This document shows positions 21,292 through 33,400 of a DNA stretch of 64,000 nt, piece by piece. The position numbers were made by a program, and so were the translations under genes. This stretch comes from Glandiceps talaboti (taxonomy: Eukaryota; Hemichordata; Enteropneusta; Spengelidae). Numbering within the stretch: the stretch's first letter is position 1; each line of letters begins with the position of its first letter. Location: assembly GCF_964340395.1 (NCBI RefSeq), contig NC_135568.1, forward strand, positions 2,312,001 to 2,376,000, in the 5' to 3' direction. The notes beneath the pieces are model-generated. The model was not told where the DNA came from. It did not search any database and saw only the letters and a list, made by a program, of their open reading frames with translations.

Positions 21292-21924
21292 CTTACACAA
21301 AGGTCAATCAATACAATTTGCATAATAAAGTAAACATAGCAGCTGCTCTTTGCAGTGTGACATGATTGCATAATAAAACAGTCAATTTGTCCTTATTACA
21401 TTCCAACATGTCTGTTCAAATCTCCTCAGTGTCTTGTTGCTCAAAACAGCAATGTTGTCTCTGTCAGGATAAAATCCTTGATTGGCCATGTCATTATCTT
21501 ATCAAATTACCAATATATTACAACAATGTATTGACTTGTATGTACATATGGGTCACAATCATTCATTAGTCATTCACAGCTATCTGGAAAGACAGTTGTT
21601 GTTGTTTTTTGGCTATGGTTTCATAACCTGGTAACAGAAAAGGGGAAATCTACTAGAATTTCTACACCAAGTCCTAGTAATAACAGCTTCTGTAACTTGT
21701 AAGCACATAGGATTGAATCATTCACATTGTAACCTCTATCCTACCAGGTCCCCAATTACACCACTAAGTTGACTGGGGCTGGTCAAGAACTTAGCCATTT
21801 TAACAACTGGCAGAACTGTGTAGTCTAGAGACTAGCCCAATGAGATCTTCATATTTCAACCAAATGGCTAGCTGCTAGACTAGCAGAGGTGATCAAGGCA
21901 AATTCCAAACCAGGCAATCTACTA

Positions 21925-22608
21925 AACCGTCATGACAATCATGACTCCACAACCTACAGATTCCAAGCCAGCTACTCTAACCAATCAACCATCATGACTC
22001 CACAACCTACAGATTCCAAGCAGCTACTCAAACCAATCAACCAACATGACTCCACAACCTGTAACCTGCAGATTCCAAGCCAGCTACCCTAACCAATCAA
22101 CCATCATGACTCCACAAGCTGTAACCTACAGATTCCAAGCAGCTACTCAAACCATTACTGGGACAAAATAAGCCATTAGCCAAGCAAGTGGACTTGTTAT
22201 CAAAGAGTACCAATATTTACACATGTGATGATGGGCTCTTACATAACACAAGTAAACAGCTGTAAAACCTCTATTCAGCCGTCTGCATGGACTGCAATTG
22301 AGGCAAACCTTATCTCCGTCTTATATCAGTTGTTATCAATTTATTAGGCTATTATAAGTAACGCTACAAACAGCTTTAGAGATGCAAACAACTTTTATGA
22401 CACCCGTTTTCGCCAGGCAAGCCAGCGGGTTTGTTGCACTTGGACCGCTAATGGTTTGTGACTGTCATGCCAATCAACCATCATGACTCCACAAGCTGTA
22501 ACCTACAGATTCCAAGCCAGCTACCCTAATGAATCAACCATCATGACTCCACAACCTACAGATTCCAAGCCAGCTACCCTAATGAATCAACCATCATGAC
22601 TCCACACA
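21925..22608. repeat. 53-bp tandem repeat interrupted by about 310 bases
   Basis: Units containing CATCATGACTCCACAACCTA then CAGATTCCAAGCCAGCTAC occur four to five times at 21925-22160 and about three times at 22467-22608. The 22161-22466 segment between them is unrelated and could be an insertion. A single stray unit (CCAATCGCCCATCATGACTC) is at 30334. Confidence 0.9.
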
Positions 22609-22754
22609 CCAAAAGATAGCTAGGTTATAGTTTGTGAAAAGATATCACATCTCCATTAGGTTGTTCAAAACAGTTTTTGGCTTTGAGAAATATCTTCTAC
22701 AACGAAAAATCATGTTTGTAGAAAACTAGTGACTAAATTTAGAATTTTGGATTA

Positions 22755-23147
22755 TAATATTCAATTGAGTTGGGTAGACGGTCTACTCCTAGGATTCGTA
22801 TAGATGAAAGATTTTGTAAATTTTGTCAACATATGGTAGAAGATGAATTTCATTATTTAATTATTTGTTCTCATTATAAAAATGAAAGAAAGGCACTTTT
22901 TTCTTTTTTGTCAATAAATAATTCAAATTTTCATTCCTTAAATGACGAAAGTAATTTTTTGCATATTTTGACCTCTGATATTAAACTTCCGCTTGAAAAA
23001 TTTCTTGGTGATGTAATCTTGACAGTACTCCAGCAGTTGGCTACAGGATTGCATTCAAGTTATTCACTGTATGTTATGTTTGTATGCTTTATCATGCTTG
23101 CCATGGCATGTTGTTATGCATGCTTGATTAACCAACAGAACATATAG
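22755..23147 (+). pseudogene. Truncated LINE retrotransposon, C-terminal end of ORF2
   Basis: An open frame encodes RIDERFCKFCQHMVEDEFHY then LIICSHYKNER. The pattern C-x2-C ... VEDEFH ... C.HY...R is the C-terminal zinc-binding tail of reverse transcriptases of jockey/CR1/L2-type non-LTR elements. The frame is closed by a stop just upstream (near 22756), so the polymerase domain is absent. 5' truncation is usual for LINE copies. The TATGTT-rich end may be its 3' UTR. Confidence 0.7.
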
Positions 23148-23424
23148 TAATAGATAGTAAGTAATAATGGGGATATGATGAAATCTACCAGACAGTAAAT
23201 ATTCAGGGTATGTAATCGATATGTCCATAGCACAATCATTTTTTCCCCACATTGTCCCTCTCTGTATTACTAGTCCTGTCAAACATGATTAATGAGCCAT
23301 GTGTACATAAGGTGATTGTACGATGTCCACAAAGCTAGGTCAACAAAATGTGGTTAAAACTTATACAGTGCAAACACAATGTGGTACACATTGCTGAAGA
23401 TACTGTTTTCCCGCTAAATTTACT

Positions 23425-23850
23425 AACACAAATTGTTGTTTGGTCATAACTTTTTGGAAATAACCCAGGTTAATTTTGGTGTAGAAAGTACATTTTTCTG
23501 CCAAATGTGATGGTTATGTATCAATAACATGATTCCCTATGAACAGAACAACATGTCCGTTTTTATAGAAGAACAACAATTTCACACTAAAGTTACCTAA
23601 CACAAATTGTTGTTTGGTCATAACTTTTGGAAATAACCCAGGTTAATTTTGGTGCAGAAAGTACATTCTTCTGCCAAATGTGACGGTTTATATGTATCAA
23701 TAACATGATTCCTTTCAGGCAAGAACAAAGTGTAGGGGAACATTGTTTTCTCACTAAAGTTACCAATTGGCAACACAATTGTTGTTTGGTGATAACTTTT
23801 GGAAAAGTGCCATGTTAATTTTAGAACTGAACAATATTTTTTTCTTGAAA
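23425..23850. repeat. 174-bp tandem repeat, about 2.5 copies
   Basis: ACACAAATTGTTGTTTGGTC and AACTTTTGGAAATAACCCAG recur at about 23429, 23600 and 23774, followed by GAAAGTACATT.TTCTGCCAA. The third copy is more diverged and incomplete. Confidence 0.92.
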
Positions 23851-23901
23851 ATGCAAAGGTTGAGTATCAGGTGATGTAAAATGACACCATATGCTCAAGG
23901 G

Positions 23902-24350
23902 TGACCCTATTTTTTCTGTTACTTACATGTATTACCCGACCGACCCAAATTTTCAGCTCCGACATAACATTTTTATTTTTTCACCTGACTTTTGAAGTTA
24001 TTTGAAGAATATTTTGTGCAACAGCACCCTCTCTGGCAAGAATAAGCAAATGTCTGGACTGCTGACATCATCTACAGTCATGGCAGTGGTCGACACTTGT
24101 TCACCATAAGAGCATTTCTTTCATGACGGAAGTTATTCAAGTAGGGGGCAGAGAACATGCCAATTGTGTAGAGAATCAAATACAAAGGAGATTGAGAGGA
24201 GGAAAAGGAGATGTAGAGAAACATGAAGAAGATGATTTTTTACTCTTTTCTTTCAAAATCGATCGACCGACTGACCGACTGACCGACTGACCCATATAGA
24301 TGCTCTGAAAAAGTAATGAGAAAGATATTTTTTTAAAAAGGGCCACCCTA
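23902..24350. mobile_element. TIR element (non-autonomous DNA transposon-like)
   Basis: The left end AGGGTGACCCTATTTTTTCT ... TTACTT is mirrored by the right end AAGTAATGAGAAAGATATTT ... AAAAAGGGCCACCCT. Just inside are ACCCGACCGACCC and (GACC/GACT)n ending in GACCCATATAG. Length about 450 bases, no ORF. Similar inner words occur in the element at 10353-10737, so they may belong to one superfamily. Confidence 0.6.
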
Positions 24351-24476
24351 ATCTACTGTCAATGTATCAGGGAATCAACAAAATCTTGAGAAGCACTGAA
24401 CCGAGTTACACTGTGAATTAATACACCTTTCCTTCAACTTGCTGGATCTGTGAATCCGCTACTCTTGTCCTCTATC

Positions 24477-24605
24477 CAGCTTATCCTGGTAGCAATTCAA
24501 ACCTGTTAGTAAGTATTACTGAGTTTTGAAAGTGTTGACACTTTATAAAGTAATTGGCCAGCTTATCCTGGTAGCAATGCAAACCTGACTTTTGAAAGTG
24601 TCCAT
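24477..24605. repeat. 83-bp duplication
   Basis: CAGCTTATCCTGGTAGCAAT followed by (T/G)CAAACCTG occurs at 24477 and again at 24560. Both are followed by TTTGAAAGTGT. Confidence 0.85.
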
Positions 24606-25484
24606 ATTATAAGATAATATTCAAAATATATTATAATTTTTTACGTGTGTCTGCAAAACATTTTTCCAATGTAGGACAATTATAAACAATAATTTACTAT
24701 TGGTATTGCCACTCTAGAACTATTCTGATAATATCTTATTATGAAAATAATTTGACACCCCTTGCAAAGTTACTCATAATAGATCTGATTCAGTCTATAA
24801 TCAAGATGTGAAAATTGTTTTACTTTTCATGAGCATTGCAGAGCAGAGTCGGGTGGTCAAGAAGTTGTCTGTACTGAAATTTGAACTTGGATAGGATGTG
24901 GTCAATGCAAAAATATTATTTCATTCCCAGAATCATTTACTCACTGTATAAATGAAAACCATACACTTTGAAATTATTTAAAGCAAAATGCTACTAGTAT
25001 CATGATTAACTTTAGATCTTTGGCTAGATATTTTCTTTAATTCTCTGCTTTGCAAACTATACAAACCCAAGTTTTTACCGAACACACATTATATCTTGAT
25101 ACCAGTGTGAAGCATGTGTTATTTTCTAGTTTTATCACTCTGAAGTGCCATATACTGTAACATTATAAGTTTTTGTACCTATATCAATGAAATTGGATAG
25201 TCTTGCAGTTTTATGTTTTATCTCTGTCTGTTTTTAGTGATAACAGACCTCAACCTGGGCTCCTCACCCTACCCACCTTACATTAATTGCATTTTGTATA
25301 GTTTTGCAAAATATCCCACGAGTTAACCATTTCTCCCTTGGTCTATACTCATCCAATCTTTGAACTTCATTACGTTCAGATACACTCCTTTTTGAAGCAG
25401 ATTATTTCAAATAACATCGTGTGAGTCACTTTCTAACTTACACAAATATTAATGGCACCTTTTAAATATGTCTATCACAAAAAT

Positions 25485-25855
25485 AACATCATTCCTTATT
25501 GCATGCTGTTTTGTTAAAAAGTTCTATTTTTACCAAAAAATATTTTTCACATTGTACAATCTAGTACCTGTACAATAACATCATTCATTATCGCGTGCTG
25601 TTTTGTTAAAAGTTCTATTTTTACAAAAAAAATATTTTTCACATTGTACAATCTAGTACCTGCACAATAACATCATTCATTATTGCGTGCTGTTTTGTTA
25701 AAAGTTCTATTTTTACAAAAAAAAATATTTTTCACATTGTACAATCTAGTACCTGCACAATAACATCATTCATTATCGCGTGCTGTTTTGTTAAAAAGTT
25801 CTATTTTTACCAAAAAAAATATTTTTCACATTGTACAATCTAGTACCTGCACAGT
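25485..25855. repeat. 92-bp tandem repeat, 4 copies
   Basis: Each copy has ATAACATCATTCATTATCGC, GTGCTGTTTTGTTAAAAGTT and TTTTTCACATTGTACAATCT, then AGTACCTG. The last three copies are nearly identical apart from A-run length; the first has lost its CpG (TTGCATGC). Confidence 0.95.
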
Positions 25856-26104
25856 AACCAGACATGGTTATACATGTATCCTAAGTGTACCAACACAGGT
25901 AACATACAATACTATGACAGAAACCCTATGCCATGTGAATACAAATATGGCATTATTCTTTTAATACATGAATGCTTACAGCTCTTTGTGGTTGTACATT
26001 CATGGGCCAAGCAAGTCAAAGGGCAGCTGAAAACATAGACTGTAAGATACGTGGTGTTGTTCAGAGCCATCAGACTTTTTATTAGCATGCACATTCTATA
26101 TACT

Positions 26105-26215
26105 ATGCACATTCTCCAAACGGAGGGTACTATCTACAATATCATCGTGAGGCAGCCAGTCACAAATGAATCTACCCTGCGCGAGTTTATAGGCTTTGCC
26201 TAGTTATGATATTTG
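26105..26215 (+). repeat. Dispersed repeat copy, also at 42185-42293
   Basis: ACAATATCATCGTGAGGCAG, CACAAATGAATCTACCCTG and GGCTTTGCCTAGTT are shared with the 42.2-kb copy, including the preceding TATA(T/C)ACTATGC.CATTC. About 85-90 percent alike. Nature unknown. Confidence 0.85.
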
Positions 26216-27230
26216 GGTGGTGGTATTTGAATTCTTCAACATCAGGGTTTTATTATAATAATTGAATTCAACTCTACACCTGGTATATGTGTTTTTATTG
26301 TCATATATACATACTGATACATATACAATGAAATGTGAGTTGATTTTGTGTGTAATGAAACATTTACAAAAACAGTATTCTGTATTCTCCTAATACGAGA
26401 TTAATGTCTTAACAGAAAACTTAAATTCCACCAATTTAATACGTGATAGCACATCCTCGCTTGGCTCACCACTGCTGGTACAGAGCACAAGGAGTTCCTC
26501 TCTTCCATAGGTATAGATTCAGATGATTAAGTGATGAATAACGACACCAAAAGAAAAGTACTAACAGCACGCAAAATCGTGTCGCCACGCACCAGCACCG
26601 TCGTGATACTCAGATAATTTAAGCCAAGTAAATAATTTCAGCTACAATATTCTATAGATTTCCACTGGTCTAACAGCCTGCAACCAGCTCCATATAAATC
26701 TGGTAGTCACGATGAAATGCTTAAAAATCTATGTACCCAGGAGTATAACTACTAAATTTTAGCTGGGGACCTGAACATGCACAGACATATGTTTATTAAC
26801 ACTAAACAAAGACCTTCAGAATCTGTGTTATTGACAAACAAGAGTGCAAACATTATTCAAGGACTCCTTTTATTGATCTTTCGGATTGATCTTACTGTTA
26901 TATGTCAGCTTTCAAGTGCCACTAGCCACTGAAGCTTCAATATTTCATATATATACATGTACATTACATGAATAAAAATCCATTTTGGAAGTATTACACT
27001 CAGCAGCATGTATAAAGAGTTAGAGAAATGAGACGCACTTCATGTATGTTGTGTGATTTCTATAACTGACAAATTATGTAACAGTTGCAATACAACTTAC
27101 AAAATTCAATAAGATTTGTTCTATTGTGACTTGCATTTTCATATTCATTTGACATCATAAAAGGCAGCTTGTGATTGAAATGCATATAAAGAAATTTCAC
27201 CTTCCTTCCTATTCATGAGACATGTCTGTG

Positions 27231-27533
27231 CATGGCTTGACATTAACAGTAGTCCCATGTCCACAGACTACTAATTCTTGTCATGGGGCTACCATAATTT
27301 GCAGCTGGTAGCCCACTCAGGCTACAAAGTACCATTGATTATGCAATATTTTAAAGGATAGAAGATTTACTGACATGAAAGTATCTTAATAACAAATGTA
27401 TTCCCAATAGAGGAACATTCTTTTCAGTTCCAGAATATGGGACTACTGGCCACACCACCGTCTGGCTACCAAATTGTGAAATTGGTAGCCCACTTGGACT
27501 ACCATAGAAAAAAGTTAATTTCAAGCCCTGCTA
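27231..27533. mobile_element. TIR element, hAT-like ends
   Basis: The left end CATGGCTTGACATTAAC and right end GTTAATTTCAAGCCCTG are inverted repeats. CAGGGCTTGAAATTAAC-like ends are typical of hAT non-autonomous transposons. Internally GTAGCCCACT(C/T)(A/G)G and CTAC(C/A).A. repeat in both halves. About 300 bases, no ORF; I find no 8-bp target duplication. Confidence 0.6.
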
Positions 27534-27724
27534 TGTTTTTGTTACATCAGAGTAGGATTAAAAGCTGGGTGTGAGCAACATTTGTTTGGCACCATTATAG
27601 AAAAAGTTGGTCCACAACAAAAGAATTATCCAATATATTCCTTATACGATGTCACTTATTGCAATGACATAGGACTGAAAGATAGTCCTTTAACTTTTAA
27701 GGACATTAATTAGCTAAAATCTAT

Positions 27725-28170
27725 CTGAGTTCCCTAGGTGTTTATCTGGATTGTTAAGCTGTGTTTGTGATTAAAGGTAATTATTAAAGTGGATACAATG
27801 TACTCATGAGTTTCCCAGTCATTTTACCAGGGTTCCCTACCAGTGTTTTTGTTAAGGGTGGCAAGTCTGTAAAATCTACGTGAGTTCCCTAGTAATTTAA
27901 CCAGGGTTCCCTACCAGTGTTTTCGGTCTGGGTAGTAAAATCTATCTGAGTTCCCTAATCATTTTACCAGGTTCCCTACCAGTACCAGGGTTTTTGTTCA
28001 GGGTGGTAAGTCGGTAAAATCTACCTGAGTTCCCCAGTTATTCAACCAGAGTTCCCTACCACTGTTTTCATCAGGGTACCTAGTAAGTCGGTAAAATCTA
28101 CCTGAGTTCTCTAATTTTTTTATCAGGTTCCCTACCATGGTTTCTGTTCAGGCATTATAGATACAGATAA
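27725..28170. repeat. Tandem repeat of about 75 bp, 5-6 diverged copies
   Basis: Modules share AATCTACCTGAGTTCCCTA, TT.A.CCAGGGTTCCCTAC, CAGTGTTTT and CAGGGTGGTAAGTCGGTA. Unit lengths vary from about 70 to 85 bases through small indels. Confidence 0.88.
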
Positions 28171-29848
28171 AATCTAGGTATTTTACTAAAACTTTGGTAT
28201 TAGGTTTATAGAATTTGTTGAGGTTTGACCAACTTTACTCTTCTGTTACCAAGGTCTTCTAAAACCACGATAAATCCTGATACAAGCTATATGGTATCTA
28301 TCGAAGTTTTATCAAATTTACTCTTTCCTGTTACAAGGTATGTAGAAATCTAGACTTGAAGGACTACAGTAACACTACTACACTCTTTCAACTATTCTAA
28401 CTGACATTGTGATTTTTTGAATTTTCATTCATCCATCTCATCTACAAGCTCATAATTACGAGTAACCAACCAGAATCCATCTTACAATATCACAATATTG
28501 TCTTACAATATCAACATTCGAAATTGAAAGAAAGTGAATGACCAAACAATAACAATAACATCATTGTCTATACCCGTATGTTTCGGCGTTTTATGCTTTT
28601 TCATTGGTTGAGTGAATTCACTCAGCACTCTTGTATGGCTCGGGAAAACCCATCATATTGTATCAGATGTATGTAATGAGGGCTCACAAAAGAACTCAAC
28701 TAGCATTATGCAATTTTTCTGATTTCCATTAATCACCTTTGTATAGTTTATATCTCGATTTGTAAAACAGATATGCATAATAAACTACTTAATATATTTG
28801 AGTGGCAGACAAGAATTATTGATACTCTGGCTAGTTCTCAAGGCTAAACCATAATGAATAGATCAGCACATTCAACAAGTCATACTGACACAACAATCTG
28901 AAGACATACCTCGCACATCAGGGTAACAATAACAGTAGTTAATACTGGTTAACAGTTCTTGTCTATACCAATTAGCACTAGACTGTGTAATTAACAATTG
29001 TTATCAAATTCATAACTTAAATTATCATTACTTTTGAGACTTTCCACCATTTCATTATCATCCTATAGCCATCCTTCACCTCAATGACATATTTATATCA
29101 TAACATTGGATATACCAGTCATATCAAAATGTATCTAATGGTTTCTCGAGGCTTAAAACTAATGAATATATCTAATTCACAAATAATACCAACACTTATA
29201 ATCAGAAGACATTACCTCACACATCAGGGGTATAAACTGTTACAGATAAATCATCAAAAAGCCACAGCTAGCTGATCTGGCATAATCCAGGGATAGGAAA
29301 GACAACAACACTGACAGACAGGTAGTGACAGTGTGGACAGGATGCAGCCTTGTCCCTCAATCTATCTAACACAGATTTACATATGCTGCTACTAAACTAA
29401 TCATTTATCTAGACCTGCTATATAGTTCTGTCTTTTATGTTACTAGACCAGACAACCTTGTGGTGTATTTACAGTGACGTGGTTACGCCTTTATGTTTTC
29501 AAGGCTAAGTTAAAAATAATGATTGCACTGTGTGATTGTTCCATCTGCCCATCAACACATAAAAGGCTATAAGTTTAAGCAGTTTTATACTTAACCACAA
29601 ACAAAGTATTGGCTTACAATACCATCTGACATTTGTGATGAGAAATGCCTCATGAACAATCAATATGCTCAAGAGATTTCTGTGACAGAGATAGGTTTGA
29701 TAATATATGCCTTCTAAGTTCTAGGGGTAAAGGTCATATCTCCAAGATGTTTAGCAGTATGTCATTGGCTTCCAAAGTATACAGTTATCCTAAAGTGATT
29801 TTCTTTTATCTGATTCAGGTATATAATTGAAACAGTTTTGGAACTTTA

Positions 29849-29924
29849 AGTTCAAAGGTCGAACTTTCTTTAGGGTAAAAGTTAAAGGTCAAGCTTTGGG
29901 TTAGGGTGAAATGTCAAAGGGTCA
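29849..29924 (+). promoter_or_regulatory. Group of DR1/DR2-like half-sites
   Basis: AGTTCAAAGGTCG (29849-29861), AGTTAAAGGTCA (29880-29891) and ATGTCAAAGGGTCA (29911-29924) are three imperfect direct repeats of AGGTCA-type half-sites within 76 bases. They may simply be a decayed tandem repeat. Confidence 0.25.
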
Positions 29925-29964
29925 AACTCTGCCTTAAGATATTATGTCTGTTTCACAAAGCCTG

Positions 29965-30166
29965 AGTCACATAAGATACCCATTCTGATTAACTGAGTCA
30001 CATCAGATACCCACTCTGATTAACTGAGTCACAACAGATACCCACTCTGATTAAAATCTGACGAGGTGAAAGTGGCCAAATGTCTTTATTTATCTTTAAT
30101 TCAATCATTTTGTGTTGTTTGTTTTGTGCTGTGTGATCGCCACTTCACCACATCAGATTTTGATCA
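29965..30166. repeat. 34-bp repeat (3 copies) ending in an inverted repeat
   Basis: GAGTCACATCAGATACCCAC then TCTGATTAACT occurs three times. The last copy runs into CTGATTAAAATCTGACGAGG then TGAAAGTGG (30046-30074), which is mirrored by 30139-30166 (CCACTTCACCACATCAGATT then TTGATCAG) around a loop of about 65 bases. Confidence 0.8.
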
Positions 30167-30249
30167 GATTGATCTGATACCCATCACTCAAGACACGCCA
30201 TGTAAAAAATATGGCTACTGTGGACTTCAATTATTCAGCTGGGTGGACT

Positions 30250-30345
30250 GAGGCACAGCCATGGTTCAAATCTTGCCAAAGGACTTAGCCACTCAGAAGC
30301 AAATGGCAGCAATGGGGTGTTGGACACTGTAACCAATCGCCCATC
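30250..30345 (+). repeat. SINE-like fragment with B-box-like sequence
   Basis: GGTTCAAATCTTGCC at 30261 resembles a pol III B box. GGCAGCAATGGGGTGTTGGA follows, then one stray unit of the 53-bp repeat. No clear A box or tail. Confidence 0.3.
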
Positions 30346-30559
30346 ATGACTCCACAACTCTAAAAGCAATATAGCATCCTTCCATTTCACTTATGTTTTA
30401 ATACTAGAGACAACAATACCGATCTATTAATAGGTGGATCAATAAAATATTACTGAGTCAGAAACATCCTTTACCTTATTTTGCATATACTGTCATGCAA
30501 TGTATACATGTGAAGTCATCATGGTTCAATGATTTTTATAGTCACTGGGGGTATTAGGA

Positions 30560-30868
30560 ATCTGCAAGCTCTTGGTTCGAGCCTCAACATGACTGCCATT
30601 TGTTTCTGAATCACTGAAATCCTTGGGCAAGATAATGAACCACATTTATACCAAATTCAACGAAGCTGTATAACTCATTAACTGGGGGCCTGATACAATA
30701 GTACTAGCAGTTCCTATATTCAATTAATATAAGCATAATAATCATTAGTTTTATTATGTTATGTAATGCTTCTTTTAGATAGTTTATTAGTTGTGTTATT
30801 ACTTCCTTTTATGTTTTTTACCTTTAACACTCCCCAGAGTTTTGTTATGTGTACTCAAATAAATGAAA

Positions 30869-30939
<71 letters not shown>

Positions 30940-30945
30940 GGAAAT
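30560..30945 (+). mobile_element. Retroposon remnant: tRNA-like B box ... (AAAT)n tail
   Basis: GGTTCGAGCCTCAAC (30573-30587) fits the pol III B box. CCTTGGGCAAGATAATGAAC, about 45 bases on, resembles the conserved middle region seen in several SINE families. The stretch ends at 30868-30945 with about 19 AAAT units, a typical retroposon tail. Whether head and tail belong to one element is uncertain. Confidence 0.45.
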
Positions 30946-30993
30946 AAATAAGGCAATAAACAATAAATATTAGATATGGAAATTTCTACTCAC

Positions 30994-31077
30994 AGAGTCA
31001 AAAACATCTATTGGAAGAGAATCCAAAATTTTCGCTAACGTTTTCTCAGGATCGTCAGGTGTATATGAACATTCATT
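30994..31077 (-). CDS. Isolated exon-like ORF, 28 codons, unknown gene
   Basis: On the minus strand CTATTTTCACAAG is followed by an 84-base open frame and GTGAGT. It encodes NECSYTPDDPEKTLAKILDS then LPIDVFDS, with entry and exit phase 0. The composition is protein-like. Its exit phase does not match RAR exon 2, which needs phase 1, so it is not a simple alternative RAR first exon. It could belong to another gene or a transposon. I do not recognise the sequence. Confidence 0.3.
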
Positions 31078-31453
31078 CTTGTGAAAATAGATTAAGTTAC
31101 AGTTACTATTAATCAACAGTTGGTGATTTAGAATCTACAGGTATAGTATCATGCACTGGTTTCAATTTGTACATAATCCTTGTGTAAAGCATTAGGTTAT
31201 GGTTATGAGAAACAAATGAACAGATATGATTGGCCAAATAGCGAAGTGTTTTTGTCCTGTGGGTCTACATACAATCAAGAATTTTACATACTTTGGGAAG
31301 CAATACATCCTTCTGTTCGACATCGCATGATGGGGAGTATGGTTACAAAAACATAATTTCAATTGAAATGTCATCCTTTTTGTAACAAACTTTGCTTGTT
31401 CAAGCTATGCACCATATACCTTATAGGCATACATGTACTCTGATACAAAAATC

Positions 31454-31960
31454 CTAGGTAATCATCACATGACATTTTGAAATCACGTAACAGAATGACT
31501 CTGAGTCATAGAAAGAATTATAAACATACCATAAAAATGTTGGGTTGTTATTTTCACCCTTTGATATTCTACACACTATTTTGCTTGGGGTAAGATGTGC
31601 TAATTTACAACTATGACTTCTGATTTTGTCTTTTTTTTCAATTAAATGTAGGTGGATGTTTGTGAAAAGCTCAGCACCTGCATTTTGTAAAAGGTTGAAA
31701 TCTGTAAAAACAAGTCTCCATGGCTGAAGGATATTTAAAAGACATCTTAAGAATGTAGTCTGGTATAAATGTGGGCGGATATCTTTCAAAGTACACTCTG
31801 TATCTGTAACTTTTTGTCCTGGTTTGTCCTTTTTTTTTCTTTTTTTTTTCTGTGTACGTACTCTTGCAACAGGTTCCATTGGGAGAACAGTGCTAATGTA
31901 CTGAATGGTGTGACACTGTCTGTATATAAAAGATTAATAAATAAAAAAAAATAAAAAGCA
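31454..31960 (+). other. Possible degenerate retroelement 3' end
   Basis: The plus strand ends in TATATAAAAGATTAATAAAT and an A-rich tail at about 31953, with AATAAA inside, like the 3' end of a retroposed transcript. The minus strand has a 141-codon ORF with a KKKRKKKDK run, but that run is just the complement of a T-rich tract and I do not believe the ORF. Confidence 0.3.
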
Positions 31961-32884
31961 TATTTGCATGAGCGTCTAGTGATTATGATATTCTCTGTAG
32001 CCACAGAAGACACATGAATAAAACCTCAGTGTATATTTCAAGGTATCAGATGAATTGAAATTTCAGTATTTTACTATGAACTGGCCACCTTTCTGTCAAA
32101 TTTTACCATGTCAAAAAGACCCCACTACAATGACATCCAATGCCTATAATACCATAGTATCACACCGTCACTGCCTCGAGTGTTTGATAAAACTTGAGTT
32201 CCGACGATCATATAGTGACTAAACCTGACTCAAAACTGGGTAAATAGAACAATACACAGAACCCCATGATATGTGAGTGCAAGTTTGCCATACTTGGGGT
32301 ATTTGCACGAGTGTTTGCAGTGTTCTTTGTAGCACAATTTTCACGAGCATAGCGAGTGAAAGTGCATCAGAAAACACTACAACCATGAGACAGTGCATAT
32401 ACATGTACCTCTGTGTACCCCCTGTTGGAGGAGCACAAAATTCTGTGCAAGAGTCACAGGCTTGACTAGACGGTGAAAGTATGAAGTCAACATCACCATC
32501 AACTAGACTACTTCTGGGAAACTAAACTCTTTGGGTTCTTAGAGAAGTATGGTTGCAAAGCTGAAACTTAATATTATTTTTGTACTACACCTACTGACTC
32601 ATTCATAGAGAACAGACCTATTATAAATCATATTTTTTTCTTTGTTTTCCACAATGAATGTCCAAGGTTAATATTTTCTATTTTTGATTAAAAACATTTC
32701 AATACAACAGCTACCTTCTTTCTGTCCATATTAGGTCAAAATTAGAGTAAACTTGTCCTTTCTTACAGTTGTAATCAACTGATATGGAAATGGTCAAGGA
32801 TACAGGTCTCATTGAATAGACATGCCATTACTTGACATATATACTAAATCCCTGTTTGTAATGCAAACAAATGCAAACCGTTAA

Positions 32885-33100
32885 AAAATGTTTAAAATAT
32901 TTGTTGTTGTACAAAGTCATACAATAACAAACCGGTTACACATTTTTTTAGCTTTTTGTAATTAATTGAGTTACAAACACAGATTTGGTCAATTATATAA
33001 TTCTTTTTCACATTGTTTTTTCCAAGTAAGAATCATAGAAGGGTAATAGAAAAATCCAAAATAAATACCCATTTGTCATCTATATGACCATTTTCACATG
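32885..33100 (+). repeat. Half copy of the 12.5-kb foldback family
   Basis: TTGAGTTACAAACA, TTTTTCACATTG, TTTTTCCAAGTA and AAATCCAAAATAAATACC then CATCTATATG correspond in order to 12738-12868. Only the right arm is clear. Confidence 0.75.
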
Positions 33101-33159
33101 CAAAATTAGGCTCTTCCTCCTCACTGGATACCAGTTTAATTTGCCAATTTTGTGTCTCT

Positions 33160-33400
33160 CCATCCCATCCCACCCCATAGCTACTAATGAAAGCAATCTG
33201 ATCAATGACGAAACTAACAGAAAATCCACTAAGAACTAACCCTTAAAGCATGGCTCAGCTTTGGACTTATTTAACCCATCCCATCCCATCCCACCCCATA
33301 GCTACTAATGAAAGCAATCTGAAAATTGGTTTTAATGACAAAACTAACAGAAAATCCACCTATCAGACCTAACCCTTAAGCATGGCTCAGTTTTAGAATT
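33160..33400. repeat. Tandem duplication of about 125 bp
   Basis: CATCCCATCCCACCCCATAG followed by CTACTAATGAAAGCAATCTG and later AACTAACAGAAAATCCAC and CCTTAA(A)GCATGGCTCAG occurs at 33162 and again at 33281. Confidence 0.92.

Noticed and set aside
29881-29930. Telomere-like TTAGGG word
   Set aside because: A single GGGTTAGGGTGA, not tandem.
30560-30640. tRNA gene
   Set aside because: Only a B-box match is present. No A box at the right distance, no acceptor stem, no anticodon arm.
31454-31879. 141-codon minus-strand ORF with KKKRKKKDK
   Set aside because: The basic run is the complement of a T-rich tract; no domain, no splice signals, and the plus strand looks like a retroposon end.
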